A stretch of 57,267 nt of DNA, taken from assembly GCA_945906765.1 (NCBI GenBank), contig CAMDRF010000008.1, positions 1 through 57,267 of the forward strand, in the 5' to 3' direction. Under the pieces are notes generated by a model. The model was not told where the DNA came from. It did not search any database and worked only from the letters and a program-made list of their open reading frames with translations. Shown here piece by piece: positions 24,426 through 34,145 of this stretch (the stretch's first letter is position 1; each line of letters begins with the position of its first letter). This stretch comes from Nitrosovibrio sp. Nv4. Lineage in GTDB: Bacteria > Pseudomonadota > Gammaproteobacteria > Burkholderiales > SG8-39. A program made the translations under genes and the position numbers.

Positions 24426-24951
24426 AAACCAGTTCGTACTCGCCCTCGCTGTTGATCGCGAGACGTGCGGATTTCCAGCGCCGCTGGGCGGGCGCGAGGG
24501 AGTCGCTCAGCCCGGTGATGCGGCGGGTGATCTCCTGCACGTTGCAGGGCACGAATTCCTCGGCGTCTTCGTCGCGGTACGAGGCGGTGAAGAAGAACTT
24601 CGTCGTCACTGCGGCCTCCGTGCTGGTGACCACGACCCAGGTCCGCTTCCAGTCCTGCGGCAAGCCGGGCGCGAGGCAGGAAAAAATCTGCTCGACCAGT
24701 TTTGCGTCCAGCTTGGGCGCGGTGAAAGGGGCCGCCGCAGGCGGCGCGCCCAGCACCGGGGTCGGCGGCCCGTAAATCATCATGCTGGGATTCGCCGGCT
24801 CGTTGCTGCTGGCGCTGCCTGCCTTGCCGCCAGTTTCGGTGTCGGGAATCGGCTCGGTGCGCACCGGCATGCGCCTGCGCTGGGCATCCGCGCCGGTAAC
24901 GGCGGCGAGCACGGCCAGCAGTACCAGGCCGGATAGCGCGCGCCTCAGCAT
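24409..24951 (-). CDS. Secreted hypothetical protein
   Basis: 180 residues. MLRRALSGLVLLAVLAAVTG then ADAQ is a clear signal peptide. A proline/alanine-rich linker follows, then a C-terminal domain with DWKRTWVVVTSTEAAVTTKF, VPCNVQEITRRITGLSDS and the ending EGEYELVYDYSK. The final strand pattern (xYDYxx) faintly recalls YezG-like domains, but I would not assign it. The start at 24951 is set by the signal peptide. Confidence 0.65.
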   Translation of the reverse strand: MLRRALSGLVLLAVLAAVTGADAQRRRMPVRTEPIPDTETGGKAGSASSNEPANPSMMIYGPPTPVLGAPPAAAPFTAPKLDAKLVEQIFSCLAPGLPQDWKRTWVVVTSTEAAVTTKFFFTASYRDEDAEEFVPCNVQEITRRITGLSDSLAPAQRRWKSARLAINSEGEYELVYDYSK

Positions 24952-25039
24952 GTTGTGCGATGCCTGTTGTGCGATGCCATAAGTGCGCCGACGATACCAC
25001 CGGTTGGTGCGCCTATTTGAATGAGGTAGGCTAGACGCG

Positions 25040-25248
25040 ATGTCTGACATTGCGGCTTTTTCCGATTCGTACGCCGAGGCGCGCCGCGTCGCTTTCCTCG
25101 ATCTGCACACCGGCCGCTGCCGCGCCGCGAGATGCAGCGCGCGGGCCTGGCGCAGCGCTGGATGCGCTTCGAAGGGCCGCGCGATCCGGTGCTCGCGCAG
25201 TCGAAGAATTTCATCGACCGCGGCGTCGCGGAGATCAGTTCGAGTTGA
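25040..25248 (+). pseudogene. Collapsed gene remnant, DUF2817-like opening
   Basis: MSDIAAFSDSYAEARR is followed directly by VAFLDLHTG, two motifs that lie far apart in DUF2817 (M14-like amidohydrolase) proteins. The next frame gives MQRAGLAQRWMRFEGPRDPV then LAQSKNFIDRGVAEISSS-stop, a convincing C-terminus of unknown origin. The stop overlaps the end of the converging hydrolase gene. Confidence 0.45.
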
Positions 25249-26023
25249 GGAAATCCCGCAGCGCGCGGGTAAACCCCTCGGGCTGCTCCAGGTTGGCGAG
25301 GTGCGCGGCCTGCGGCAGCGTCACCAGCTTCGAGCCCGGCGCGTTGTCGTGGATCTCGCGCGCCATCGCCGGCGGCGTGCCGGGATCGTCCGCGCCGACG
25401 ATGACGAGGATCGGGCACTTGATCTCCTTCAGGCGCGCCGTCAGGTTGATCTTCGGAATGGCGTGGCTGCAGCCGGCGTAGCCTGCCGCCGGCGTCGCCA
25501 GGATCAGCTCGCGGATCGCATCCACGGCCGCGGGGTTGCGGTTGCGGAACGGCTCGGTGAACCAGCGCTCCAGCGTAGGCTGCGCGAGCGGCGCCATGCC
25601 GTTTGCTTCCACGGTCTTGATGCGCTCGGCCCATAGCGGGGCGGCCTCCGCGGGATAGCGGCTGGTAGTGTCGGCCAGTGTCAGGGTCTTGAACACACCC
25701 GGGTACTTGAGCGCGAAGGTCTGGCCGATCATGCCGCCCATGGAAAGCCCGCAGAAGTGCGGTTTTTCTATGTTCAGTTCCTTCAAGAGAAAGAAAAGGT
25801 CATCCGCCAGCAGTTCCAGCGTGTAGGCGCCCTTGGGCGCCTCGCTCGCGCCATGGCCGCGCGTGTCGTAAGCGAGGATGCGGTAGCTGTGTTTCAGGGC
25901 CGCGATCTGCGGGTCCCACATGCGCACGCTGCAGGCGAGCGAATGGCTTAGCACCAGCCAGGGCGCGCCTTCCTTGCCATGGATTTCGTAGTTGACCTGA
26001 ATGCCGTTGACGCGTGATTTCAT
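25235..26023 (-). CDS. Alpha/beta hydrolase, 3-oxoadipate enol-lactonase-like
   Basis: 262 residues. Nucleophile elbow GLSMGGMIGQ, oxyanion segment LSHSLACSVRMW, acid in VIVGADDPGTPP, and terminal His in PQAAHLANLEQP. NYEIHGKEGAPWLVLSHSLA then YDTRGHGASEAPKGAYTLE match PcaD proteins, which open the enol-lactone of the beta-ketoadipate pathway. Other ring-cleavage hydrolases cannot be excluded, and no pca neighbours are present. Its start overlaps the upstream phosphatase-family gene by 4 bp. Confidence 0.8.
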   Translation of the reverse strand: MKSRVNGIQVNYEIHGKEGAPWLVLSHSLACSVRMWDPQIAALKHSYRILAYDTRGHGASEAPKGAYTLELLADDLFFLLKELNIEKPHFCGLSMGGMIGQTFALKYPGVFKTLTLADTTSRYPAEAAPLWAERIKTVEANGMAPLAQPTLERWFTEPFRNRNPAAVDAIRELILATPAAGYAGCSHAIPKINLTARLKEIKCPILVIVGADDPGTPPAMAREIHDNAPGSKLVTLPQAAHLANLEQPEGFTRALRDFLNSN

Positions 26024-27153
26024 GTTTTCGCCACCACCAGTGGAATGTTCATTTCGTCCTCGCTCATGCCGCCGTGATTACCGATGTGCAGGTGCCTCGG
26101 CTCGCCCGGCAGCCAGTCTTTTACCGTGCCGCGGCCCTTCATGACCAGCGCCACGTCGCCGATTCGCTCTGCGAAATGCGCATGCGCGCGCCCGGCGCCG
26201 AACCAGCCTTCGTCCGCGAGCTCGTGGCTGGGACGCACGTCCGCACGGCCCTTGAGTATTTCTTTTGCTTTTTGCAGGAATATTTTTCTGTCCTGAACGT
26301 GGCAAAAAGCAATCCGGCGTTCGCCACAGAGCGGGAAGCGAAGCAGCGCCGACAATGATGGCGGCAGCTCCACCGACTCTTCGGGCGGGCAGTCGATGAA
26401 GCCGTGGTCGGCGGTGAGGACGACGAGCGTGTCGGTTCCCGCGAGGCGCGCCAGCAATTCGCCGAACATGGAATCCAGTTGCGCGAAATGGGCCCGCACT
26501 TGCGCGCTCGCGACGCCGTGCCGGTGCGCGAGCGAATCGAATTCCGGCCAGTAGGCGTAGACCAGCTTGCGTTCGGGTCCGGACTTCACCGCGGCCACAG
26601 TCTGGTCCAGAAAGCCGGCGAGATTGGCGTAGGCGCGGCGCTCGGCGCGGCCGCAATGATGGCGGTTGTACTGCGAATCGATGATGCTGCGGTGGCTGAC
26701 GACGATGGCGCGTGTCGCCAGCTGGTCGAATAACGATGGTTCGACGAATATTCTTCCGGGGGCAACGCCGAGCGAGGCCTTCTCGCCGCGCCGCTGGAAC
26801 GGCAGCGGCGCGCCGACGCAGGCGGCCTCGGAGAAATAGGTGAACCAGCCGGTGAGGCCGTGCTCCAGCGGTGTCGCGCCGGTGAAGGAGGTGGTGATGG
26901 CGCTGGCGGTGGTCGACGGAAACACGGCGCTGATCGTGCCGCGGCGGTGCGCGACGATCTGCCCGCCGCCGCTGGCTTGGAGGTAATTGTCGCCGAGCCC
27001 GTCAACGATCAGGAAAACGGTGTTCGCCGCGGAGCGCAGTTCCGCGGCCGGAAGGCAAACCAGGGGAGGATGGCGCGGCGCGCCGCCGCATGCCTCCACC
27101 AGGGAAGCCACAAGATTTACAAATCCGTTGCCCGCATAGTCAGGCCCGAGCAT
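26020..27153 (-). CDS. Alkaline phosphatase superfamily enzyme (type I phosphodiesterase/nucleotide pyrophosphatase-like)
   Basis: 377 residues. Metal-binding Asp in VFLIVDGLGDNYL, nucleophile Thr/Ser in VFPSTTASAITTSFTG, Asp/His pairs in YWPEFDSLAHRHG and VLTADHGFIDCP, and a final His in HIGNHGGMSEDEM. This is the full two-metal site of the family. No signal peptide, so probably cytoplasmic. Substrate unknown. Forms a two-gene operon with the enol-lactonase-like gene. Confidence 0.82.
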   Translation of the reverse strand: MLGPDYAGNGFVNLVASLVEACGGAPRHPPLVCLPAAELRSAANTVFLIVDGLGDNYLQASGGGQIVAHRRGTISAVFPSTTASAITTSFTGATPLEHGLTGWFTYFSEAACVGAPLPFQRRGEKASLGVAPGRIFVEPSLFDQLATRAIVVSHRSIIDSQYNRHHCGRAERRAYANLAGFLDQTVAAVKSGPERKLVYAYWPEFDSLAHRHGVASAQVRAHFAQLDSMFGELLARLAGTDTLVVLTADHGFIDCPPEESVELPPSLSALLRFPLCGERRIAFCHVQDRKIFLQKAKEILKGRADVRPSHELADEGWFGAGRAHAHFAERIGDVALVMKGRGTVKDWLPGEPRHLHIGNHGGMSEDEMNIPLVVAKT

Positions 27154-27175
27154 CGGCCCAATGCTAGCGAACTTT

Positions 27176-27409
27176 TCAGTGCAGGGCGACGGAGTTCGTC
27201 AGCAGGGCGTCGTAGTGGCCGAGGAACTCGTCCACCGATTCAGCGCTCGGTTCGCCCGCCGCAAGGCCGGCCATCGAGGCGCGGAATTTCACTTCCACCG
27301 CGCCTTCGAGAAACCCGGTGCGGCCCATGGTTTTGTCCACCACTTCAATACCGTGGCGGCCCGGAAATTCGACCACGCAGTAGTTCTCGCTGTTGTACAT
27401 CACGTGCAT
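27176..27409 (-). CDS. DUF3567-family protein
   Basis: 77 residues: MHVMYNSENYCVVEFPGRHG, IEVVDKTMGRTGFLEGAVEV and SVDEFLGHYDALLTNSVALH. This conserved small protein is largely limited to betaproteobacteria; function unknown. Start chosen at the first Met of MHVMYNSE; 27400 is the alternative. Divergent from the next gene. Confidence 0.82.
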   Translation of the reverse strand: MHVMYNSENYCVVEFPGRHGIEVVDKTMGRTGFLEGAVEVKFRASMAGLAAGEPSAESVDEFLGHYDALLTNSVALH

Positions 27410-27562
27410 GGCGATCTCCGCAGGCAGCTGCCAATGCCGATTGATTGTCCGCCTGCCTGCAGTAACGCGCGCTGCCACAGGTCAGTTGACGGCCGCCGGC
27501 GGCCGGGTTTTCCGGTTGCGCGCGTGATAAAATGCTCATCCAATCTCCCGGGAAAAGCCGCC

Positions 27563-28117
27563 ATGCGCATGGAAGTGCACCTGCACGCCGACATCCCGAT
27601 GATCGAAGGCGTGTCCAAGAAGCAGATCAAGCACGCGCTCGCGCCGTTGCTGGACTACCTCGATGCGGAGGGCCTGGGCGACGTCAAGAGCCTCGAGCAG
27701 GAAGAGCCCGGCCTGCGCTTTGATGAAAAAGAACTGATGTTCCTGATGTGCTGGACCGGTGAGATCGGCCGCGGCTTTCATCCCGCGCTCGATGCGGCGC
27801 TCGAGAGCCTCGGGCCGCTGTGCTACGAGGCGGTGGAAGTGGAACTCACGCTCTACCTCGAGAACGGCGAGCAGGAGTCGCGGCTGTTGTTCGTCGGCCC
27901 GACGGCCCACGCGATCCACGAAGCGCAACGCCGCTGCATGATCGAGGACGTATCCGCGCTGCTCGCGCGCCAGTTCAGCAAGGAACGCGTCGCCGAAGTG
28001 GCCGCAATGGTGGACGGGTTGTTCGAGCAGGACTGGAAGGAACACGCCTCAGACGTGAAAAAACCCGAGCGCGCGTTCGAGACCGCGACGCGGCCCTCGC
28101 GCAAGCACCTGCACTGA
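27563..28117 (+). CDS. DUF6806-family protein
   Basis: 184 residues: MRMEVHLHADIPMIEGVSKK, LMFLMCWTGEIGRGFHPALD and AHAIHEAQRRCMIEDVSALL. Conserved hypothetical of Burkholderiales; no catalytic motif recognised. A second ATG at 27569 is possible. It is followed 40 bp later by metY. Confidence 0.75.
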   Translation: MRMEVHLHADIPMIEGVSKKQIKHALAPLLDYLDAEGLGDVKSLEQEEPGLRFDEKELMFLMCWTGEIGRGFHPALDAALESLGPLCYEAVEVELTLYLENGEQESRLLFVGPTAHAIHEAQRRCMIEDVSALLARQFSKERVAEVAAMVDGLFEQDWKEHASDVKKPERAFETATRPSRKHLH

Positions 28118-28157
28118 GTTTTAGTGGTGGCCGGACCTGTATTTAACCGGACGCCCT

Positions 28158-29471
28158 ATGGCCGGTCCTAAATATCCAGGCTTCGATACGCTTGCGCTGC
28201 ACGCCGGGCAATCGCCCGACCCGGTAACCGGCGCCCGCGCGGTGCCGATCTACCAGACCACCTCATACGTGTTCCGCGATACCGCGCACGCGGCGTCCCT
28301 CTTCAACATGGAGCGCGCGGGGCATGTCTACTCGCGCATCTCGAACCCCACCGTCGCGGTGTTCGAGGAGCGCATGGCCGCGCTCGAAGGCGGGGTCGGC
28401 GCGATCGCGACCGCGAGCGGGCAGGCGGCGCTGCACCTGGCGATCGCAACGCTGATGGACGCGGGCAGCCATGTCGTGGCTTCCGCCGCGCTTTATGGCG
28501 GTTCGCACAATCTGCTCGGTTACACGCTCAAGAGATTCGGCATTGAAACGACTTTTGTCAGCCCGCGTGACCTCGGTACGTGGAAGAACTCGATAAAAGG
28601 AAATACCAGGCTCCTGTTCGGAGAAACGCTGGGCAATCCCGGCCTGGACGTTCTAGATATCCCGGAAGTATCCAAAATCGCGCACCAGGCGGGCGTGCCG
28701 CTGCTGGTGGATGCGACCTTCACCACGCCCTGGCTGATGAAGCCCTTCGAGCTGGGCGCGGACCTGCTGTATCACTCCGCCACCAAGTTCCTCGGCGGCC
28801 ACGGCATCGCGATCGGCGGCGTGCTCGTCGACTCGGGCAGGTTCGACTGGGAGAAGAGCGGCAAGTTTCCCCAGCTCACCGCACCCTACGCGGGTTTCCA
28901 CAACATGGATTTCGAGGAGGAATCCGGCACGCGGGCGTTCCTCTTGCGCGCGCGGCGCGAAGGATTGCGCGACTTCGGCGCCTGCATGGCGCCGATGACC
29001 GCGTTTCACATCCTGCAGGGCATCGAGACGCTGCATCTACGCATGCCGCGGCATGTGGAAAGCACGAGAAAGGTTGTTGCTTTTCTTGCAACGAATTCCT
29101 CTGTTGAAAAAGTTCTTTATCCGGAAATGCCGGACCATCCGGACCATGCGCTTGCAAAAAAGCTCCTGCCGAAAGGCTGCGGCGCGGTGTTTTCCTTCGA
29201 CATCAAGGGTGGGCCGGCAGGTGATCCGAGACAGGCGGGGCGCAAATTCATCGAAGCGCTGCGCGTGTTCTCGCACCTCGCCAACGTCGGCGACGCCAAG
29301 TCGCTCGTCATCCACCCGGCGAGCACGACGCACTACCGCATGTCGGACGAGGACCTGAAGAAGGCCGGCATCGGCCCCGGCACGCTGCGGCTCTCGATCG
29401 GCCTGGAGGATGTCGAAGACCTGGTCCAGGATCTCGATCGCGCGCTTGCGGTTGCCTTGAGGGTGAAATAG
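28158..29471 (+). CDS. metY: O-acetylhomoserine sulfhydrylase
   Basis: 437 residues of the Cys/Met PLP-dependent family. YSRISNPTVAVFEERMAALE (cofactor phosphate loop), VDATFTTPWLMKPFELGADL, the PLP lysine in LYHSATKFLGGHG, and the late SLVIHPASTTHYRMS. Length and FDTLALHAGQSPDPVTGARA opening fit MetY, which makes homocysteine from O-acetylhomoserine and sulfide. O-succinyl-type or MGL relatives are less likely. Confidence 0.92.
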   Translation: MAGPKYPGFDTLALHAGQSPDPVTGARAVPIYQTTSYVFRDTAHAASLFNMERAGHVYSRISNPTVAVFEERMAALEGGVGAIATASGQAALHLAIATLMDAGSHVVASAALYGGSHNLLGYTLKRFGIETTFVSPRDLGTWKNSIKGNTRLLFGETLGNPGLDVLDIPEVSKIAHQAGVPLLVDATFTTPWLMKPFELGADLLYHSATKFLGGHGIAIGGVLVDSGRFDWEKSGKFPQLTAPYAGFHNMDFEEESGTRAFLLRARREGLRDFGACMAPMTAFHILQGIETLHLRMPRHVESTRKVVAFLATNSSVEKVLYPEMPDHPDHALAKKLLPKGCGAVFSFDIKGGPAGDPRQAGRKFIEALRVFSHLANVGDAKSLVIHPASTTHYRMSDEDLKKAGIGPGTLRLSIGLEDVEDLVQDLDRALAVALRVK

Positions 29472-29499
29472 TGCAGGGCGAAATAGTGCGGTCGAAGTA

Positions 29500-30291
29500 A
29501 TGCAGCTGCAGATCAACGGCAAAACCGCGTTCGCCTACACGGCGGCGCACGACGTCGATGCGGCGAAACCCTCGGTGGTATTCGTGCACGGCGCCGGGCT
29601 GGATCATTCCTGGTGGGGACTGCAGAGCCGCTACTTCGGCTATCACGGCTGCAACGTGCTGGCGGTGGATCTGCCCGCGCATGGCCGCTCCGAAGGCCCG
29701 GCACTGGCCGCGGTCGGCGAGATGGCCGATTGGGTCAAGAAAATTCTGGATGAAAACAGGATCAAATCCGCCGTTGTCGTCGGTCATTCGATGGGCTCGC
29801 TCATCGCGCTCGAATTCGCCGCGCGCTATCCGGAGAACGCGCAGCGGATCGCGCTGATCGGGGTGGCTTACCCGATGAAGGTGTCGGACGCGTTTCTCGA
29901 TGCGGCGCGGCGCAACGACCAGTCCGCCTACGACATGGACACGATCTGGGGCCATGCGGCGCAGGTTCCGTTTGCCGGCAATCCGAATCCGGGCATGTGG
30001 ATGTACGGCGATACGCTGGCGCGCCTCGGGCGCCTTGCCCCCGGCGTGCTGCACGCCGACCTCGCCGCCTGCAACGCCTATGCGGACGGGATGGAGGCCG
30101 CGGCGAAGGTCAAATGCCCGGCGCTGTTCATCCTTGGCGCGCGCGACATCATGACCCCGCCGCGCGGCGCAGAGGATTTGATGAATAAGATCGAGAAATC
30201 GAAAAGCGTTCGGATCGCGACTTCCGGCCACTCGCTGATGGCCGAAGCGCCGGATGCGACGTTGGATGCGCTGATCGCCTTCCTCGCTTGA
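29500..30291 (+). CDS. Alpha/beta hydrolase
   Basis: 263 residues. FVHGAGLDHSWWGLQSR (oxyanion region), nucleophile GHSMGSLIAL, Asp in LGARDIMTPPRG and His in TSGHSLMAEAPD complete the triad. Lies 28 bp behind metY and ends 3 bp before a converging chimeric frame. Substrate not predictable; pimeloyl-ester or ring-cleavage hydrolases are the nearest types. Confidence 0.82.
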   Translation: MQLQINGKTAFAYTAAHDVDAAKPSVVFVHGAGLDHSWWGLQSRYFGYHGCNVLAVDLPAHGRSEGPALAAVGEMADWVKKILDENRIKSAVVVGHSMGSLIALEFAARYPENAQRIALIGVAYPMKVSDAFLDAARRNDQSAYDMDTIWGHAAQVPFAGNPNPGMWMYGDTLARLGRLAPGVLHADLAACNAYADGMEAAAKVKCPALFILGARDIMTPPRGAEDLMNKIEKSKSVRIATSGHSLMAEAPDATLDALIAFLA

Positions 30292-30294
30292 ATC

Positions 30295-31190
30295 TCAGGC
30301 GCGCGCCCAGCGCGCCTTGTGCACCGCGTAGATGGTAAACCCGCCGAACACGGCGAGGCCTGCGCCGAACAGCGGATAGAGCGGCGCCACGATACGCATG
30401 TACAGACTGCCGATTTCGAGCACCGCCGCGTCGTCGCTGAAGATCCTGACCCAGAGATGCGGAAAAATCGCCACCGAACCGCCGATTACCAGGCAGATGA
30501 GCGCGGCGGCGGCGGTGCCGGTCCAGGCGATTTTCTTCGCGCGCTCGGCCTGGCCGGCACCGATGTTGGTGCCCACCATCACGACCAAAGCCTGGGCGAT
30601 CGCGAACACGATGGGCGCCTCCTCGGCGGCGGGCAGGGTCTCCGGGCGGATACCGCGTTCGAGCAGGGTGTTTCGAACGGCCTGGTTGTTGGTGATGTGC
30701 TCGTTGGAAATGGCGGATTCGTTCGTCATTCCGTGCTGGCGGGGGTTGAAGATGGTGATCTCGGTGGCGAAATCCTTGGCCTTGAGAATGATGGTCGGAG
30801 CGAAGTCGGCGAGCGGCCGGTTGTCCGGCACTTTCCACTGGGCTTTTATGGCCTGCGTGGTTTTACCGAACAGGGCTTGGTCGCCCTTGCTGCGGATTAT
30901 GCCAAAGTTCTCGTTGCCGCCGGTCTGCTCGAAGATGACTTCGGAGAGTCGGCGGGTCCGGACCGCGAAGTAGGTCTGGGCGAAAGCGATTTCCTGCTTC
31001 CGAGGGTCGCCATTTTGAGCAATGAGGTAGCAGGCGTAGCGGGTGAGCATCAGATCGGGGATTTCCTTCTCTGCGCTTTTGGGCATCTGGATCGTTTTGT
31101 TGACGTCAACAAAATGATCCGGGATGGAGTGACCTGAAACCTGACAGGCAGTTCTTGCCGCCTCCCATGCCGGCGCCGAGGCGGCGCATC
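30295..31190 (-). pseudogene. Chimera of a DinD-like gene and the 3' end of a MATE efflux gene
   Basis: The N-terminal two thirds are DinD-like: SGHSIPDHFVDVNK before the first ATG (31086), MLTRYACYLIAQNGDPRKQE, SEVIFEQTGGNENFGIIRSK, TERGIRPETLP in this lineage as LLERGIRPETLPAAEE. At about 30625 the frame passes without a stop into AIAQALVVMVGTNIGAGQAE and SVAIFPHLWVRIFSD to the end, the last helices of a MATE transporter. DinD also lacks about 30 residues after YFAVRTRRL. Two unrelated gene pieces share one open frame. Confidence 0.75.
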
Positions 31191-31254
31191 GGGTTCATCT
31201 CGACCGACGAGGATCCTGGCCGCAAAGCTCAGAAGTGCTAGAGCTTCGCCGCGT

Positions 31255-31941
31255 TTCGAGGCGAACAGCGGCAAGGACCTGATCGGCTGGCGCGGCCTCG
31301 AACTGCCGCACTACGGCATTCCAAACGTGCTGGCCGACGCGGTGCGCCAGATCCATGGCACGCGCGTGCACGCCTGGCGCGGCATCGGCGCGGGCTACAA
31401 CAAGTTCGCGGTCGAATCGTTCCTGGATGAAGTTGCCCATGCGAAAGGGGTCGATCCCCTCGCGTTCCGTCTGGAACTCACCAAGGGCGACCAGAGGGCG
31501 AGCGGCGTGATCCGCGCCGCGGCCGAAATGGCCGCTTGGAAACGCAAGCGCAGCGACCGCGCGCTGGGTCTCGCCTTCTCCGAGTACCACGGTACGCTCT
31601 CCGCAGGCGTGGCCGAGGTTTCGGTGAACCGCAGGAGCGGCAAGATCAAGGTTCACAACTACTGGATCGCGGTCGATCCGGGCCTGGTCATCCAGCCGGA
31701 AAACGTCCATGCGCAGCTCGAGAGCGCGGTGGTCTACGGGCTCTCGGCCGCGCTGATCGAGGAACATATGCCGGAAATCCATACGCGCATCGTCGCCAGT
31801 GACGCGCCGCCCACGGGCATGGGCGAAATCGGCGTGGTGGCGGTCGCCCCGGCGATCGGCAATGCCGTGTTCCGGCTCACCGGGAAGCGGTTGCGCAACC
31901 TGCCGATGTCGCCTGAACGGGTGAAGAGCGCGCTCGCCTGA
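31255..31941 (+). pseudogene. 3' fragment of an isoquinoline 1-oxidoreductase-type molybdopterin subunit gene
   Basis: From about 31255: SGKDLIGWRGLELPHYGIPN, HAWRGIGAGYNKFAVESFLD, SEYHGTLSAGVAEVSVNR, NYWIAVDPGLVIQPENVHAQ and PTGMGEIGVVAVAPAIGNAV. This is the C-terminal third of the xanthine-dehydrogenase-family large subunit (IorB type). The 5' two thirds are absent, and some 30 residues between AALIEEHM and PEIHTRIVAS seem deleted in frame. No start codon or partner subunit. Abuts the DinD remnant. Confidence 0.75.
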
Positions 31942-32010
31942 TCAATCCGGCCAGGCTCGCGGCGCACTCTGCGTGCTCTGGTAAGCCGTAAGGCCAGGAC
32001 GGGGCATGAG

Positions 32011-33885
32011 CTAGCCGGCCAGCATCCGGTTCATGCGCTTGACAAACGTGGCCGGGTCTGCGAGTTGGCCGCCTTCGGCGAGCGTCGCCTGGTCGAGCAA
32101 CAGGTGCGCCCATTCCTTCAGGCCGTCGTCGGATTCCGCTTTCAGCCGCTCGACCAGCGGGTGATGCGGGTTGAGTTCCAGGATTGGTTTTGATTCCGGC
32201 GCTTTCTGGCCCGCGCCTTTTAGCAGGCGCTGCAGGTGCTGGCTCATTTCATTGCGCTCCACCACCACGCAGGCGGGTGAATCGGTGAGGCGCAGCGTGA
32301 CGCGCACATCCGACACGGATTCGCCGAGCGCGGTCTTGACGCGCTCGACCAGTTCCTTGAATTCGCCGGCTACTTTCTCGCGCGTTTCCTTTTCCGCGGC
32401 GTCGGCGAGATCTCCCAGGTCGAGGTCGCCCTTCGCCACCGAGACGAGCGGTTGCTTGTCGAATTCGGTGAGGAAGGACAGCATCCACTCGTCCACCCGG
32501 TCGGTGAGCAGCAGTACTTCGATGCCCTTCTTGCGGAAGATTTCCAGGTGCGGGCTGTTGCGCGCCGCCTCGAGGCTGTCGGCGGTGGCGTAGTAGATCG
32601 CCTTCTGGCCGGCTTTGACTCGCGCCGCGTAGTCGGCGAGCGACACGCCCTGCGTGTCGCTGCCGGTGGAGGCGAAGCGCAGCAGTTTCGCGATGCGCTC
32701 CCGGTTGGCCGTGTCTTCGCCGATGCCTTCCTTCAGCACCTGGCCGAATCCATCCCAGAATTTCGTGTAATCGTCCTTGCGGTTCTGCGCCAGGTCCTCG
32801 AGCAGGCCGAGGATGCGCCGCGCCGCACCTTCCCTGATCGCGCTCACGTCGCGCGATTCCTGCAGAATTTCGCGCGACACGTTGAGCGGCAGGTCGCCCG
32901 AGTCGATCACGCCGCGCACGAAGCGCAGGTAGCGCGGCAGCAACTCGCCGGCGTCGTCCATGATGAACACGCGCCGCACGTAGAGCTTGAGGCCGTGGCG
33001 CGCGCTGCGGTCCCACAGGTCGAACGGCGCCTGCGAGGGCAGGTAGAGCAGCTGGATGTATTCCTGCTTGCCCTCGACGCGGTTGTGCGTCCAGGCGAGC
33101 GGATCGGTGAAATCGTGCGCCACATGCTTGTAGAACTCGCGGTACTGCTCTTCGGTGATTTCCGCTTTCGGCCGCGCCCAGAGCGCGGTGGCCTGGTTGA
33201 CCGTTTCCTCCTCCGCGGTGGTGACGTAGGTTTGCTTGTCCTTGTCCCAGATCTCCTTTTTCATGCGGATCGGGGTGGCGATGTGGTCGGAGTACTTGCG
33301 CAGGATCGCGCGTACCCGGCTGGCCGAGGCGAAGTCGTCGTCGCCCGATTTCAGATGCAGCGTCACGTCGGTGCCGCGCGTTTCGCGCGCCGCCGCCTCG
33401 ATGGTGTATTCGCCGCTGCCGTCGCTCTCCCAGCGCACGGCTTCGTTCTCGCCGAGCCCGGCCCTGCGAGTTACCACGCTGACGCGCTCGGCGACGATGA
33501 ACGACGAGTAGAAGCCGACGCCGAACTGGCCGATGAGCTGCGCGTCCTTTTTCTGGTCGCCGGTCAGCGCGGCGAAGAATTCACGCGTGCCGCTCTTGGC
33601 GATGGTGCCCAGGTGCGCCATCGCCTCGTCGCGGCTCATGCCGATGCCGTTGTCGGAGATGGTGATGCGCCTTGCAGCCGTGTCCACTTCGACCTGGAGG
33701 GCGAATTCCGCACCACCCGCCAGCAGCTCCGGCTTGCCGATCGCCTCGAAGCGCAGCCGGTCGCAGGCGTCCGAGGCATTGCTTACCAGCTCCCGGAGAA
33801 ATATTTCCTTGTTTGAATAAAGCGAATGGATCATTAGCTGCAAGAGCTGCTTGACCTCCGCCTGGAATCCTTTGGTTTCCTTCAT
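32011..33885 (-). CDS. htpG: Chaperone HtpG (Hsp90)
   Basis: 624 residues. The GHKL ATPase motifs are [46 protein letters not shown] and [16 protein letters not shown]; the middle domain has [16 protein letters not shown] and [13 protein letters not shown]; and the C-terminal dimerisation domain is complete to NRMLAG. Length is normal. The start at 33885 gives [20 protein letters not shown], the standard HtpG opening. Confidence 0.96.
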   Translation of the reverse strand: MKETKGFQAEVKQLLQLMIHSLYSNKEIFLRELVSNASDACDRLRFEAIGKPELLAGGAEFALQVEVDTAARRITISDNGIGMSRDEAMAHLGTIAKSGTREFFAALTGDQKKDAQLIGQFGVGFYSSFIVAERVSVVTRRAGLGENEAVRWESDGSGEYTIEAAARETRGTDVTLHLKSGDDDFASASRVRAILRKYSDHIATPIRMKKEIWDKDKQTYVTTAEEETVNQATALWARPKAEITEEQYREFYKHVAHDFTDPLAWTHNRVEGKQEYIQLLYLPSQAPFDLWDRSARHGLKLYVRRVFIMDDAGELLPRYLRFVRGVIDSGDLPLNVSREILQESRDVSAIREGAARRILGLLEDLAQNRKDDYTKFWDGFGQVLKEGIGEDTANRERIAKLLRFASTGSDTQGVSLADYAARVKAGQKAIYYATADSLEAARNSPHLEIFRKKGIEVLLLTDRVDEWMLSFLTEFDKQPLVSVAKGDLDLGDLADAAEKETREKVAGEFKELVERVKTALGESVSDVRVTLRLTDSPACVVVERNEMSQHLQRLLKGAGQKAPESKPILELNPHHPLVERLKAESDDGLKEWAHLLLDQATLAEGGQLADPATFVKRMNRMLAG

Positions 33886-34034
33886 GCCTGCTCCTGTGTT
33901 GAACTTGGTTTCGCGTCTTTGGCCTTTACTACACAGACCGCCAAGCCTGCGGCCGTGGGCGACGATCACCACCGCAACCGCTCCCGCTCCAGTCATGGCA
34001 CGATTTTACTTCCGCCGTACGGCTAAGATGGGCC

Positions 34035-34129
34035 ATGAATGTGGAATGCGACGTACTCGTGGCCGGTTCGGGCGCCTCACCAACGGCAACGCGTTTGCCG
34101 GGCGGCACCTCGCCGGCATAGACGCCTAG
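34035..34129 (+). pseudogene. FAD flavoprotein gene reduced to its first and last codons
   Basis: MNVECDVLVAGSGAS is the dinucleotide-binding opening of fumarate reductase/succinate dehydrogenase-type flavoproteins. Directly after it, in the next frame, NAFAGRHLAGIDA-stop is the characteristic last line of the same family. About 95 bp remain of a gene expected near 1.5-1.7 kb. Confidence 0.7.
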
Positions 34130-34145
34130 GAGTCGCAGCGCAACC

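Noticed and set aside
32452-33816. 454-codon frame antisense to htpG
   Set aside because: HtpG is unambiguous; the opposite frame has no recognisable features.
33886-34034. Gene upstream of htpG in the htpG frame
   Set aside because: The extension lacks a plausible start and breaks the conserved HtpG N-terminus; treated as the htpG promoter region.
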